Part shown: positions 41,671 to 54,350 of the stretch, in pieces
Position numbering within the stretch: position 1 is the stretch's first letter
Layout of the letters: the number at the start of each line of letters is the position of its first letter
DNA from: Ornithodoros turicata
Taxonomy: Eukaryota > Arthropoda > Arachnida > Ixodida > Argasidae
DNA: 64,000 nucleotides
Assembly (NCBI RefSeq): GCF_037126465.1
Contig: NC_088201.1
Span: 124,570,324 to 124,634,323, forward strand
Reading direction: 5' to 3'
Notes under the pieces: model-generated
Seen by the model: the letters and a program-made list of their open reading frames with translations, nothing else
Told to the model about the DNA's origin: nothing
Databases searched by the model: none
Made by a program: the position numbers and the translations under genes

Positions 41671-42999
41671 CTGCAGATGAATCCTGTGAATTCGTATAAT
41701 AACTATGAATTTTACGCAAAACCTACCATATCTGCTGCGAACGCCGATGCAAGTCACTAATTCTGTCGTTCTATGTTGTTCTACTAATTCTATGTTGTTC
41801 CAGCCTCAGAACGTCAGTTCTCACTAATTCTGGGTTCGACTGATGCGGAACGTTGAGCTTTCCGGAAAAGAAGGAGCCGAAAGCCCTGGAAAATTTGAAA
41901 TTTGACGCCACAGGTCACGTGCTCTTGCTCGTCTCAGGATTGGCTGGTGCACGAGCAACTTGGGAATCTTCTTGGAGGTTTTCGGTCGGCGACCGATTCT
42001 CAGCAACTCTGACGAGCTGGAGTTGCTGGAGGTTACCGACTGTCAGCAACTCCAAGTTGCTCATAGTTGCTGGAAAAAGCTGCCCCATGTGAACACTGCC
42101 TTAGCCCGCTTGTTTACCGTATCCTGTCTATTGCTATTCCTGAGTCACCAACAGAGAAACATTCTAAAACATTGCCACACTGATATCGTACTGAAGTGTA
42201 GGATCCCATCGTGCACTCTCGAGGAGTGCCAACACCGCTGTTCTTCACATTTAAACCACCCCGCATATCTTACCAATTCTCTCGCTTGGGAAGCTTTTGG
42301 ATGCTGGAGTAACATAATTTCATTCATAATTACTCACTGAAGTGGATGCTGCTTTGCCATATTATTGTGCACCAGCTATGATTGATCTGATTGCATGAAC
42401 TGATTCCAATGGCGCTTTCTAGCACATTTGCAGGTCTTGCATTTCGTTTATTCTTTGTTGTCGTTGCGCCACTAAACTCCCAATCATCATCATCATCATT
42501 ATCATCATTTCGTCTATTTTTGTTAAGCTTATTTGAATATTCCAGAGGATGCACCCTTCTGCTCGTCTGGAGTATGAAGAGAGCATAGAGGAAATAAAAG
42601 GAATGGCGCCGTTCCTTGCTCCATCTTTCCGTTTAAGGTTGGTCATAGTGCACCGACCTGAATCAATCAACTTTGTGACGTCAACCGTACTGCGATTTCA
42701 TCCTGCGATGAATTTAATTTGGTTTAAGACCGTCACTATTCAAAAAGCGCTTCACAGGTCGCTGCTCTATAAGGCCGTGCATGTCGACAATGGGGCGGCC
42801 GCCTTTGCACTGACGCTGCTTCCTTCTTCTGTGTTGCAGCAACATGCTGCCATTTTTGGGTTATTCTTTAAACCACAAGGATAACTCCTGCCATCTTCAT
42901 CCTGCCTGCTCATCTTCACTACACGAAGTTTTACGAAAGCATGATACATAGCGTGTTTTCATCAGCATAGCCACAATACAGCTAGTATGGACGTACGTA
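41671..42999. other. No recognised gene; low-complexity patches
   Basis: Includes repeated TTCTATGTTGTTC near 41768-41800, several AGTTGCTGG repeats near 42015-42075, and an (ATC)n tract at 42484-42510. Possibly intron or promoter of the MADF-BESS gene. Confidence 0.4.
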
Positions 43000-43211
43000 C
43001 AGGTCCCGACAAAAGTTCACGGAACATTGGAGTGGTGTACATAGTCATCTGAGCGACACGTTTGCTGCAAACAGGTGATAGACTTACAAACAGGTGGTCG
43101 GGTACTCGACGCACCTCTCAGTAAGTGTGTCCAGTCCCGTTCGCCGCTAGGGTGTCGCTGAGATCAAGAAATACGTGGCTCTGGTGTTCCGTAAACTTTT
43201 GTCGTGATCTG
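43000..43211. mobile_element. 212-bp Tc1/mariner-type MITE
   Basis: Terminal inverted repeats of about 28 bp: CAGGTCCCGACAAAAGTTCA at the left, and the inverted match CAGATCACGACAAAAGTTTA at the right. Flanked by TA (42998-42999 and 43212-43213). Non-coding. Its ends resemble those of the MITE at 45947-46239. Confidence 0.85.
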
Positions 43212-43793
43212 TACATGTAGCTACCGCGTCCATAGCAGGCAGCCCAAGTCACCATACCAATCAGAGCCCGCCGGGAATCCGTTGCATGCCGTTGTTAGAA
43301 TTCTGCTCACGTTCCGCGCGGTTCGGCAGAGACAACGCTGGCCCATTTCAGTTGTAAAATACGCTCGATGCGTTACCGCCTTACTGGCCACCCCTGGTGG
43401 AGCCTGAGTACTCACAGTGGCTCCATGCGTCTGAAAGTTAGCTTTTTTTAATTGAGAGGAGGCTCCGCTATCACCGTTTATTCAGGCGGTTCTGCAAGAA
43501 GTGATGTGCAAGATTAGGCTGTCTGCTAGAAAATATATTTAGGATCTAATAAACAAAGCACAAAGTGCACCATCAGACTAACCGTATTCATGCCTGTCTA
43601 TATTTTCCCCAAATCGTGCCCAAATTGCGCTGAGAGCTTCAAGATAATCTTCCATCATACTATTCTGTTGTGAAGAGCTTACCTTTGACTTCAGCTCTCG
43701 TACTTGCGCCTTCATTGCAGCATAGCGTTCTTATAGTTCATCGTACAGCTTATGCGGTATCACAGCACCATCATCAGACTCCCTTACCTCAGA

Positions 43794-43893
43794 CTCGAGC
43801 TCGTTAACGGGGTGGACTCTTTTCTCCGCGAGCTTTTGTCGCAAGATGTCCCTCATCACAGTGCAGTTTGTCTGGGCCTGAGCAGGCTTCTGT
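43794..43893 (-). CDS. Possible exon of an unrecognised gene
   Basis: A minus-strand segment bounded by an AAATTCACAG acceptor and a GAG|GTAAGG donor encodes TVMRDILRQKLAEKRVHPVN in an acidic/basic helical context. A second donor-like site (AAAG|GTAAGC) lies near 43685 after another helical stretch. No domain recognised. It may be an exon of the MADF-BESS gene or unrelated. Confidence 0.3.
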
Positions 43894-45440
43894 GAATTTA
43901 GGGAAAACAACAAGTAGAATAGATTTTTGGCTATTTTTCAGCTATCTCTGCCTCTCGTTTTCAGTTCAGTTTTAAAAAGAGAGAAAAAAACAGCTTAGTC
44001 TCTTTCAGCTTCAAGTTGAGCTTGTTCAGGTTGTGTGTTCAGCAACGTGGTGCGACAGAGAAACAATTAGAATGCCATGACAAAGGCGCACACAGATACT
44101 GGACAAACATCTGTTGTTTCTCGTTGCTCTTTCCGGTAACATATGCAGTGACCATAGAAAGTGGTCTAGTTATTGAATGTGATGGTGTTATGGTTTCATC
44201 ACTTACACAGTCCTCATTGCGTGTAGCAATGCGATGTGCCTCACTATCAATATGACAGAAGAAAACTCTGGATCTGTTGTGAGACTATGCAACGCCTTCT
44301 CTTTGCTTGATTCAAATTCACTGATGAAAAGTAAAATAAAAAGTTTGCAAGAAAGAGAGACTGTATGGCTCTCACAGTGATGCTAATCAGCGCACACAAA
44401 ATCTCTCTCTCGCACGCGCGCCTTGTCGTCCCGTAGTCTCAGGGTTTTTGTCATGTGTTCTAGTCACCGGCTCACTTCCTTCCTCACAATTCGTTCCGTA
44501 TATTAATCTGTACAGTCGCCTTTAGCGAGTCGCACACACATAATGACTGCACCATTTCCTGCTCTGCGTAAAGGGATGAATGCACACGGTTTGCACCTTC
44601 TGTGAAATTATGGCCATTCCTTTGCCACTTGTATTACGATTATAACCACAGTCATATTGTAAGGCGCATCGCGATTATTGCAAGGTAAAATGTATATTGC
44701 TTCAAACAAGAAAGACCACTCGAAATTGTTCACTCGGCCTATCACAGCCTACATAAGCGGCGATTCGCTTGCCTTCTATAGCCACACGTGTGTGCCATCT
44801 TCCGTCGGTTTTCACCGCCGCTGTCTGAGGATATCGCAACAACTTTCAGCGTGGGAAGCTTTTTTTGTCTATTTTGTGCTTCAGGTCGTTTACTGAAGTT
44901 GCAGTAACAACGCATGGTGGAAAGGACCACTAGTTATGTCAGGCATGGTAGAAAACGAACAAAATTACCCAATACAGCACGGGACGACTAAATTTAGAAA
45001 AACCGAAACACACAAAAACACCCCCCATTTTTGCCAAAAATGGAAATTTATGAATATAGTTTAGAACTGATCCCACAGCTTCTATGAAGACAAAATTATG
45101 AAAAACTCAGAAAAACGATATGTGTCCGGTCCCTCCATGCAATTTGACTATTTTACCGACCAAATATTGTCATCAATGTTTAAAATGTGTGAGTTTTCTA
45201 TGAAATAACTCGTTCCAGACGGGTAGTTACCGTGATCTATTTCCTAACCCTATCCCACTACTTCAGCGCCACAATCCCAACGGAACCAAACGGTCAAAAT
45301 ATGACAGAACCTGAAAATATCAAACTCAATTCTTTCATTTTTCAACGCTTTTTATGTAATTAAAACGTAACGTTTTTTTTTAATAACACATAACATTAGG
45401 AAGAAACTGTGATATGACATCGATGTCGCCAAACACCGCA
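43894..45440. other. No recognised gene
   Basis: AT-rich with only short frames. No terminal repeats recognised. Confidence 0.4.
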
Positions 45441-45464
45441 AACTCGTGTAGCAGACGTCACTTC

Positions 45465-46696
45465 GCAAGTGTTGGATTCCAAAACCACGAACATGAACTT
45501 GTTCAAGTTAAACCGTATCCTCGCGGATACGCAAACGACGGTATCTTGGATAAACCCGCAGTGTTTGGTGCCAAATACTCTGACCTGTCCGCACTGTGGC
45601 ATCGAACTTACTCCTAAACCGTCACAGTGCACGTTTGGACGATTTCTTTGCCTGCAAAAAGATCATCCCGAATTCAGTGAGTCCGTTACCATCGGCACAT
45701 GGTTCGAAAATACCAGACTATCGCTCGAACAAGTGCTGATACTGTCGTACTGATGCAAAGAAAATTACCTTCGACCAAGCGCTCGACGAGGCATCAATAT
45801 CCCCGGACTCCATCCTATCCAGAGCTACTGTTGCCGACTGGTTGAGCTACTACAGAGAAGTTTGCACAGAATCTCTTGCCACAATCTAAGCTTCAAAAAT
45901 CGGTGGCACCGGCCACACAGTCGAAATCGACGAATGTAAGATAGTACAGGTTGGGGCAAAAGTTTACGGGACACGGGAGCGACGTACTTTTTCTTCGGTG
46001 CGACACCCTTGCGGCTGCCGGAACCGGGTGAGTTCACTGTTTCGGAGGGGTGGAAGAGTTCGCTGTTAGCGACACACAGTGGTAGTTTCGGTGTCGCTTG
46101 GGTGTTCCCTCGGAGGGAAGCTACGGCTGTGTGTCGCTAACAGCGTACCCTTTTACCCCTCAGAGACCGTAAACTCACCTGCTTCCGGCGGCCGCTAGGG
46201 TGTCGCAAATTTTGTGTTGTAAACTTTTGTCCCAACCTGTACCAACACGGTCGCATTGTGAAGGGACGTGGATTCTGGGTCTCATCGACTTAACCACGAG
46301 AGATCTACGCCTCGCTATCTCCCCTGGCAACAAGAGTGACCAGAGGCTCTCCTGTCTCTGATAGATGCGAACGTGCATAAGGGTTCAAACCTGTACACAG
46401 ATTGTTGGAAAAGCTACAGCGGAATGTCACCGGAGGGCTTCCAACATATGACAGTAAATCACCGGTGTTAGTTTGTTGACCCTGACACCGGTGTGACCAC
46501 GAACCATATTGAGTCCCAGTGGAGGCCACTTCGCCACAGACTTGCCATAGGTGGCATCACCAGTGACAACATTGCGCACAACCTCTCCGAGTACCTTTGG
46601 CGCATGAATTGCATGAACAAGAATGAAAACCCTTTTGGAAGTCACCTCAGTGATATCGAGCGCCTTTACACTCCCGGACACGAAAACCAATCCTGA
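45465..46696 (+). pseudogene. Merlin (IS1016/ISXO2-like) transposase relic
   Basis: The first piece has CLVPNTLTCPHCGIELTPK, TFGRFLC and TIGTWFENTRLSLEQ, the N-terminal zinc region of Merlin. After a frameshift comes TFDQALDEASISPDSI, VADWLSYYREVC and IGGTGHTVEIDECKIV, which holds the first catalytic Asp. A MITE interrupts here (45947-46239). It resumes with IVKGRGFWV, LYTDCWKSYSG (second Asp), FVDPDTGVTTNHIESQWRPL (Glu) and LSEYLWRMN. At least two in-frame stops and two frameshifts are present. Terminal repeats of the Merlin element were not located. Confidence 0.8.
45947..46239. mobile_element. 293-bp MITE inserted in the Merlin gene
   Basis: TIRs CAGGTTGGGGCAAAAGTTTA (left) and CAGGTTGGGACAAAAGTTTA (right, inverted), with TA duplication at 45945-45946 and 46240-46241. 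The whole element is nearly palindromic; TGTGTCGCTAACAGC in the middle is one such inverted segment. Non-coding. Confidence 0.88.
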
Positions 46697-46871
46697 AATG
46701 ACACTGTTTTTATTGTAAATACCTGTACATATTTGACAGGCCCCTTTAGGGTGACCGTATGCGGTTGGGTACTCTGCCCTGCACCGTACTGATGGGCCCC
46801 AATAAGGATGAAACGGTTGCTGTGAATAAAACATATCAATACCACACTATACTTCGTTTCACTTGCATCAA

Positions 46872-47150
46872 CACCCTAACCCAACCTGACATGGCCTAAC
46901 CTCAGTCTCGACGGATGAACAGTCTCCGTGAGCCCTCTCGACACATGGAATACGTATTCTCCTGACCCACCCTAACCTCAGTTTCGACGGATGAACAGTC
47001 CACGTGAACCCTCTATACACATGGAATACCTATTCACCTGACCTAGGCTAACCTCCGTCTCGACAGATGCCTATTCTACGTGAGCCCCCTCGAAACATGA
47101 TATGTACTCACCTGAAATAACCTACCCTCAGTCACGACGGATGACCTTTG
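46872..47150. repeat. Tandem repeat, about four units of 75-76 bp
   Basis: CTCAGTCTCGACGGATGAAC recurs with variation at about 46902, 46978, 47054 and 47129, each followed by GTGAGCCCTC and ACATGGAATA-like segments. The units have diverged unevenly. The array begins with degenerate CCTAACC motifs. Confidence 0.8.
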
Positions 47151-47382
47151 TCGTTAAGCCTCCCCCTGTAAAACACCCCTTTTCCTCTGATTTATTCGTC
47201 CCTCAGCTAACAATTTCCAGTATTTCTGTACATTTCAATACTAAATGCTGTGTTCCAAACATCTACACTCAAAACACTCCTATTTCTGATAGTAAAGTGG
47301 TAAAGTCCTTGCTTGTCATGCAGTTTTCTATTTTACGTCACAGGTTGCCCTAGGCTCCTAATAACGCTGTTCTGCCGTCTAA

Positions 47383-47530
47383 AAGCAGATATTCATTTCG
47401 TTTGCGTGCATTCAACGTCCGTATCCGTGCGTGTCGTCTGGCAACAATGACATAAAGCAGATATTCATTTGCTAACGTTCGTGACGTGCATTGACCGTCC
47501 GTATTCAAACTCATCGTCTAATAACAATGA
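47383..47530. repeat. Two diverged tandem units of about 75 bp
   Basis: AAGCAGATATTCATTT occurs at about 47383 and 47456. Each is followed by a CGTGCATT..CCGTCCGTAT segment and AACAATGAC. Between 47151 and 47382 nothing else was recognised. Confidence 0.65.
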
Positions 47531-47871
47531 CGTTACCGTGGTCCCTCTAAATCTATATCCATCCGTCCGCTCCGGGACCGTTACTAAACTACAGCCCTAA
47601 TTACCTATATACGTATGTTCTATACCTGCCAAAAGCAATATTTGTCCCTCGTGGTATCCTGGCTCCTTTACGTAGTCGTCGGCTTCTTTTTGCACCCACG
47701 ATACACAACACATCAATTTTTTTGTACAAACGCCATCAATGGGAGATGTCCTTAGGGTTGAAGTCCAGAAGTTAAGATACTTTCACAATATCTCGGTTCT
47801 CGCAATCACAGTATCATACATAAGGTTCTCTAAGCTGAAAATAATGCTGCTCGTTACCATCTCCTCATCCC

Positions 47872-47957
47872 CACCAGCAATGGGGTAGAGTATCGCCTCT
47901 GGCGATTAACCTCCCCACTTCCCAAAGTCAAAATAAAGTTGTTGTTGTTCCCCATAC
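47872..47957 (+). mobile_element. LINE 3' tail with (GTT)n end
   Basis: AATGGGGTAGAGT, CTCTGGCGATTAACC and AAATAAAGTTGTTGTTGTT match the layout of I/R1-type LINE 3' ends seen at 7199 and 13788. No coding sequence remains. Confidence 0.6.
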
Positions 47958-47960
47958 GCC

Positions 47961-50518
47961 CCCAGCCAAGGAATAATAGTTAGGCCTATGCATCTAACGG
48001 TCACCGACCCGTAAGGTAAATCTTAGCTTACCGGATTCGACCTAATTTTTTGGCTGATAGTCGTCAGTGTGCAGGACACAATGAAAAAAAAAACACGTCA
48101 TTTTTACAAGCAATATTCAAGTAAACGCAGCGCAGACAAAGGAAATGTACTCAACGTACCGCGCCGGTATGGATTGCGCTACGGATATAGTTGGATTGGA
48201 CACGAAGGTCGTTCTGACTGTTCCGGTTCCGCCTGGTGCCTGTGCTGCCTGTTACTCACTAAACTAAAACACGCTTTAACATGTGGTGGATTGTGAGAGC
48301 AAAAACAGGGAGGACTCATAAAAACGACAAAGCACGACAAGGCAGTATTAATTTAATATTGTTTAATTAATATAAAGTGCCACTATGGACTAGATCTCGT
48401 GTCCTGAGAACCCTACCAAAGTTATATTCCTGAAATCTTCTTCTCTTATTTTACATTCCTGGAAAATATTTTACGCTCCGACCTTGGAGAAAACACAAAG
48501 GAGGGTGAAGATATCTCCCATTTGGGAACACTCTGTTTTACACTTCGCAAAATAAACTTCGAGAATAAACTCCTCAAAATAAATCACGAAAAAATCCACG
48601 GTGTAAAGATAAAGCTGTAAAAAACAACTTTTGCGATACAAACAGTTCAGATTCAAACTTTCAAAATAAATCGTCTCTGATTGGTCGACAGGAACGACAG
48701 CCTCATAGCAGCGAAGGCTTTTGGCTCCCGCGTTTCGAACTATTTCCCCGCAGGGTGAGGCTTTTTGGGGTGGGCTGGGAACGAGAGTACCGAGTCTGGA
48801 CGAATCGCTTACTGTATTCTTCGCCGGCTATCAGGATTCTGTTGACACTGCAGTTAATGGTTTGTTCTGCTGGTGGCCTGTCAAATTTGAGTATGTCGAA
48901 CTCTGAATTCGTGTCTTGTCACCAAATTAGTTCCCGGTGTTGGTTCCAGCTATGGTGGACACCTGCTATATTATGAACATTGTCGCGAACATCGCCATTC
49001 TCCTGCAGGGCTGCCTTCGTTGTGAAATCGTATAGTTGAAAAGTGACGATCGACGAAAAAGCCTGATTCCGATACCGTGTGGATGTGTTGTGTTTGTCCG
49101 TCTGTATGTGTCTGTGTTCCAGCCTCAGAACCGTAGAATCGTGAAATTGGAACCTGCCAGTGGTTTTCCTTGTGAGCCTACGTTCTGATAAATGCAGGGA
49201 ACAGGTACTGGACAGACTCTCGAAATGCATTTCTGCAAATAAGCTGCATATGAATGTGAAGAAATCGTTTGTTTGTTTGCAAGAAAAAACAATTTTCTCT
49301 CGGATGAATAACTTGAGTCAGCAGAGGTTTTTGTAACCAGCATACGGTAATCTCAAAGTGTAACGAAATAAGATTCTAATTTCAGGAGCATCCACATTGA
49401 TTCGCGCACCTTCCTACACAATGATTTGCCATGCGAAAGCTGCAAGAGATGTATCTAGACATAATACTTCAAGCATGTTGTTTTCACTGGTCTTTGAGTA
49501 CCCTGGAACCTAAGAATGCCATTTTCAAGGTCTTAGAAACCACGAAATTTTCTCACAGAAATGTTTGCATCTTTTTTATTCGCGTGGATATACAGTGCAT
49601 ATTCTGGTTATCAGATGTCGCAACTGAAGAAAACCAAGCACAATAAGTGACTGAAATCAGAAGTGTGAGAAATGAATGGCACCCTCTGTTGTATTTGTTT
49701 GCCTTCCTTTCTCTCCTATGATCTTCACATTCAGAAATCCCCAAGTACGTTTATTAGCAGGTCACTCTTTATGCCAAGCACACACGCCAAGAAGAGGTCT
49801 AAAATTTACGGTACCAGCTACTTCATTGTATGGTACCCTTGCATCTATTTTTACAGCTTATAAATATTGTGCTAAAATATGAAATCGCTGTAAAACTTGC
49901 ATCCTGCACGACATTGCATTTGCTGCTTGCAGTTCTGCAGAGTTGTTTCTTCCTCATGTTCAAGTGAAAAGGCAAAAAGAACGCTCCGAGACTTACTCTC
50001 ACACAACCATTATTTCGGGGCCATGCCCTCGAACTAAATGGTCACGAGCATACTTTTGAAAACTATAGCGGCACATAGGGAAACCGACGTTGCATTTGCA
50101 CCGACCTTCTATTTCTAATAATTAAACGAGATCTAATTAGTACATCCACTTCGGATGTAGAACATGTTGTCATCCCTTATAACTGCAAAAATATGATTTC
50201 TCTAAGAATAAAAAAATCAGTCCATGGACACGCTATATGCACCGCGCCAACTATAAATTAACCCGTGGTTGCTGAAAATATACTGGTATTTGTGTTTTAT
50301 GTGATGTATGGCCCACATTTTATTTTTGACCAGCTATGCCAGTGTGAGAGCTCCTACGCCAGACTAGCTAATTCCTCCTCTTTGTCCTCCATGCGGTCAG
50401 ATATATGTTACACTACAAGGAAGTTAGCTGGTACCACAGTACCAAACAGGTGAATTAACATGAACACAATCACATAGCAGAGTGAATAACAACCACCATT
50501 ATTGACTTGGTTTGCTTG
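47961..50518. other. No recognised gene
   Basis: AT-rich with short frames only. A patch near 48530-48640 has repeated AAAATAAA motifs. No element borders recognised. Confidence 0.4.
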
Positions 50519-50526
50519 GTCGATGG

Positions 50527-51380
50527 CAGAGTTGTGCCTAACTCGTTACAAGTAACTCGTTACTTGGTAACGGTTACTTTTTTTGGTAACGAAGTAACGA
50601 TTCAGTTACTTTTTAAAAAATGGTAATAGTAACGGAATCAGTTACAAAATTTGGTAACTGGTTACTGACGTTACTCGTTCCTTTTCTTGAGCGCGGGGGA
50701 GCACATTTCGACACTCCGTGTGGCGCAATGTGTGCAGATTCACACATTGTGTGGCAGATTTGACCTGCGTGACGTGTGACTCAAAGTATTATTGCAGTCC
50801 CTCACTGGATGTGTTGTTGTCCTTTCTCTTATTTCCGTAATCTCCGACCATCACTCCTTCCCAAGAATGGCCACCAATTGTGCTATGGCTAGAAAAAACG
50901 CATTTCGACTTCTAGCCTTTTCTGGTCTTTGCTAAGCTTCAGAGCGCTCTAAATTATGACGCAGCCCCTCGTCTGTTTTTGGGAACCGTTGGTGATCGGT
51001 GGCACGAAAACCAGTGTTTTTTCTTGTGGTTTCGTAATCTCCGATCCCCCCCACTTCGGAAATAAGGGAGAAGGTCCAGGCAAACTGATACAGATTCATG
51101 GTAACGGGCCGAGAGACACGGAACACGAAGGACGGACGACAAATTTCGAGTATCAGCGTCTTCTGAAGTGCAATTCCTCATTACTAAAGGGTTGAAGGCA
51201 AGTGACGGCATGTTTGTTGGCTCCTTTAACTATGCTGCGGTAAAAGTAACTCGTTACCTGTGAGTAACGAGAACTCGTTACTTTTGTAAGTTGGTAACGA
51301 GTAACGTATTTAGTTACTTTTTTCTGAAGTAACGCGTAACGGTATTTAGTTCCTTTTTTTCGGTAACGGGCACAAGTCTG
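50527..51380. mobile_element. 854-bp non-autonomous hAT element
   Basis: Flanked by a perfect 8-bp duplication GTCGATGG (50519-50526 and 51381-51388). Ends: CAGAGTTGTGCC at the left, and inverted CAGACTTGTGCCC at the right. Both subterminal regions are packed with GTAACTCGTTAC / GTTACTTTTT motifs. The 8-bp duplication and CAG..CTG ends fit hAT. No transposase is encoded. Confidence 0.9.
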
Positions 51381-51388
51381 GTCGATGG

Positions 51389-53598
51389 CAACTGAAGGTG
51401 GCATATTTGTTTCCTCAGATTTTTTTTATTTGTTTGTTCCAGCTAAAAACAGAAGCCATACACTGAGAAGCAGGGCGAAATAAAACCCTCCATAATCATC
51501 ACTTTGCCTCTTTGGCTTTGGCAAGCGTGGCTTTCCCTCCACAAGCATGACTTTGACATAATTGCTTTGTGCCGTGATAAATGGTACTATGACTGTGTTC
51601 GCAGTACCATTTAAAACGTTGGCACCTATAGGGCTAGATTGCAGCCCCCTATTGTGTGCAGATATTCTGATGCCTGCAGAGCTGTAAGCTGTTCTTCCGG
51701 GTGAAAGAAAGCTTGAAGACTGCATACGTTGTAGCTCACTGCCAAAGAGATACGGTTTGAGAAGAAATTACTGGACATAAAGCACAGTGAGGCATGCTCC
51801 ACCCAGGCCACAAGGAGGTACAATTAATTTGAGCCACCTTCTGTTAATGCAGCAAAAACACCTATTTCCACTGAAAGAAAGACTGTGGTTTTTTTTTCTG
51901 TTGTGGATGAAGGGCACACGAGATCAAATAAATTGTTTTCAAAAGCTGTTACGTCGCAATTCTGACATGGTCTGAGCCAATATGGTCAGCTGATGCTATA
52001 AGATCTACAGAAAACACATGCCAGCAGATTCTGAACATGCTATAGGAGAGGGTATGCCCTTGAAATGATGAGATTTGTTCACTTTCCAGATGACTTAAGG
52101 TATGTGAAAACAATCATAAATGTTGACAAAGCTGTTATGAAGAAGTGACTGCAACTAATCTGTAGAACTGGGCAGAGCAGTTGAATGCAAAATTTGTTCA
52201 AAGTGTGCTATAGCGTCATACAGATGGGATATGAATGAGCTGACGAAACATTTTTCTTGCGTAAGAACAAATACACCTGTAGGTTATCAAAATGGAAAAG
52301 CAGAGCTTCGATTTTCGCAGGAGAGAGCCACAAAGGCATCTTTTATTTTTTTTGCTTCCTAGATGCCCTCAACTGACGAACAAGCTACAGCACATTATGG
52401 TGACAATTTTTTTAATTTTTTTTAAAGAAAAATAAACCTTTAGATTTTCACTATGTTCCAGGAGAGTACTAGTTATACAAATAAGGGAAGATTTCTTTTA
52501 TACGACCTATATGTGAATATACTATCTGAAAAAAAAAGTAATTTTTTGCAAGTGCTTGATATTCTCAAACACATGGTTAAACAATGAATATAGATCAGCT
52601 TGATATTTTTATGTGGAGCTAATCACAAGCAATCACTTACAAGCATAAATAATCTGGGACTCCTTCAAGAATGCTAATTTGTCAGAAATTCATCGTAAAC
52701 TTGACCCCAAATGTGCTCCGTTCTTGAGTTCTCACCACGTCACCAGATTTATTCTCGTTCTACATACCCTTTGGGATGGCAGACCCGTGATTCCCCTCTA
52801 ACACCAGGCAAGGAAAGCGCACAAATGATGTACATGTAGATGTCAGAAGGAAGCTCGTAAGGGACAACTTCATATTTCGGCACAGTTTAATGTGCCCCCA
52901 TTGTTCAAGAAAACAAAATGATTTACATTCGATATATGCATCATCTAAAAAATGCACACAATTTTTTTTCAGTGATATTTAAGAGAGTCTCAAGCTACAT
53001 CTCTGGCTGGTTTTGGCTGGAATAGTTGAGGTTGACAGTTACACAAGCTGATGTATGTCAGCATTGAAAATATAAAGGAAAAAAGGCAATTTAAAATGCC
53101 TCACTCAATTTACTACTTTTCATAGCTTACACCTTGACAGGTGTTTTTTTATCCTAAAATATTTTCATTGCCAAAATCAATGAGAATGACCATTATCACA
53201 TTAACAAGTTTCAACTGTATACCAAGTAATAACAAACATGTGCTTACTTTTTCTGCAATCAAGATGTGAATTAAATCGTTGAGTTGCACGCTTCAGTGAA
53301 AAATCACTGTTTGTGATGTCAGTGCTGAGTGAGTACGGCACTGCTAGTGACACAACATGTGATTCCAGTGTCTTTCACCCCACCCCATGTTATTTCATGA
53401 GCAATTAGCATCAGAATCAATGAGCTTGCATGATGCACTTATGAAGGGTAATTTCATGTGTGCCGATAAACACACTGCAGTGCTAATTTACAATGTAGTT
53501 TGTGGCTGTGGAGCACAGTCATATTCAGTATGTCATGTGAACTAGAGGAACATTTTCTGCCATAAACATTAGATGAGCGAAGACCCCAAAAAATGGAA
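51389..53598. other. AT-rich DNA without recognised features
   Basis: Only short open frames, numerous A and T runs, no terminal repeats. It could be intronic or intergenic. Confidence 0.45.
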
Positions 53599-54240
53599 GC
53601 ACTGTTTACGTGCTTTTCACAACCTGCATTTTTATTACTGAGAGGCTCTCTTCGTAGCTAGAGGGAAAGGGTGCTGGCAATGTGGCACATGTTCATAAGA
53701 TGTAGAACCAGAGACACAGAAAAAAATTGACCACATATCATGATCTCAATCATGTCATTGTTGAACATGAAACAACATGAAAGCACGTTCATCGTTAATG
53801 TCATTGTGTCCGTGTTTCTGTCTCCTGTTCTGCATTTGTTAATCTTTTTGTGTAGTTGCTGGATTTTAGCCCAAAAGCAGGTGTCAGCAATTAGAGAACA
53901 TCCAGAACATGCAAGGCATACATTTCCTCATTCTCCGCATTCCTCATTCAAGTAACGTTGAAGAAGTAACCATGCGAAGAAACAATACAACAGTGAAGCT
54001 GGCTTCAGTACACTACAACATGTCACACGTAACAATATACAGTATGCCTCAGTGTTTCCCAAACCGTGTGTCAGGACCCCCATTGAGGCCGCGATAGCCC
54101 AAACGGGGCCCCAGATAAAGCAGACGAAGTGAGCGCAATATGCCACAAAACCAAGGAAACTATCTCTTTACGACTGCATTATATTGAAGTTGTTTTACAA
54201 AAATGCAAGTTCAGTTCAGCACAAAATCAGTCGGGAAACA
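53599..54240. repeat. Left arm of inverted repeat IR2, outer part
   Basis: Aligns inversely with 59165-60960 in a long colinear series: CACTGTTTACGTGCTTTTCACAACCTGCAT, GGCACATGTTCA, CTGGATTTTA, CAGTGAAGCTGGCT, CAAAACCAAGGAAACTATCTC and TTCAGTTCAGC (segments quoted shorten the match). Identity is roughly 75-85% by eye with many indels. It is older than IR1. Confidence 0.8.
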
Positions 54241-54350
54241 AGCTAACTCGCAGCAATGTTTTCAATCAAGTGTGTCGCAGTATTCCTCACTGTATCATTA
54301 CGAGACCGTGGACCTACATCAGACGCTACTTGCACGCACTAGTATAACAT

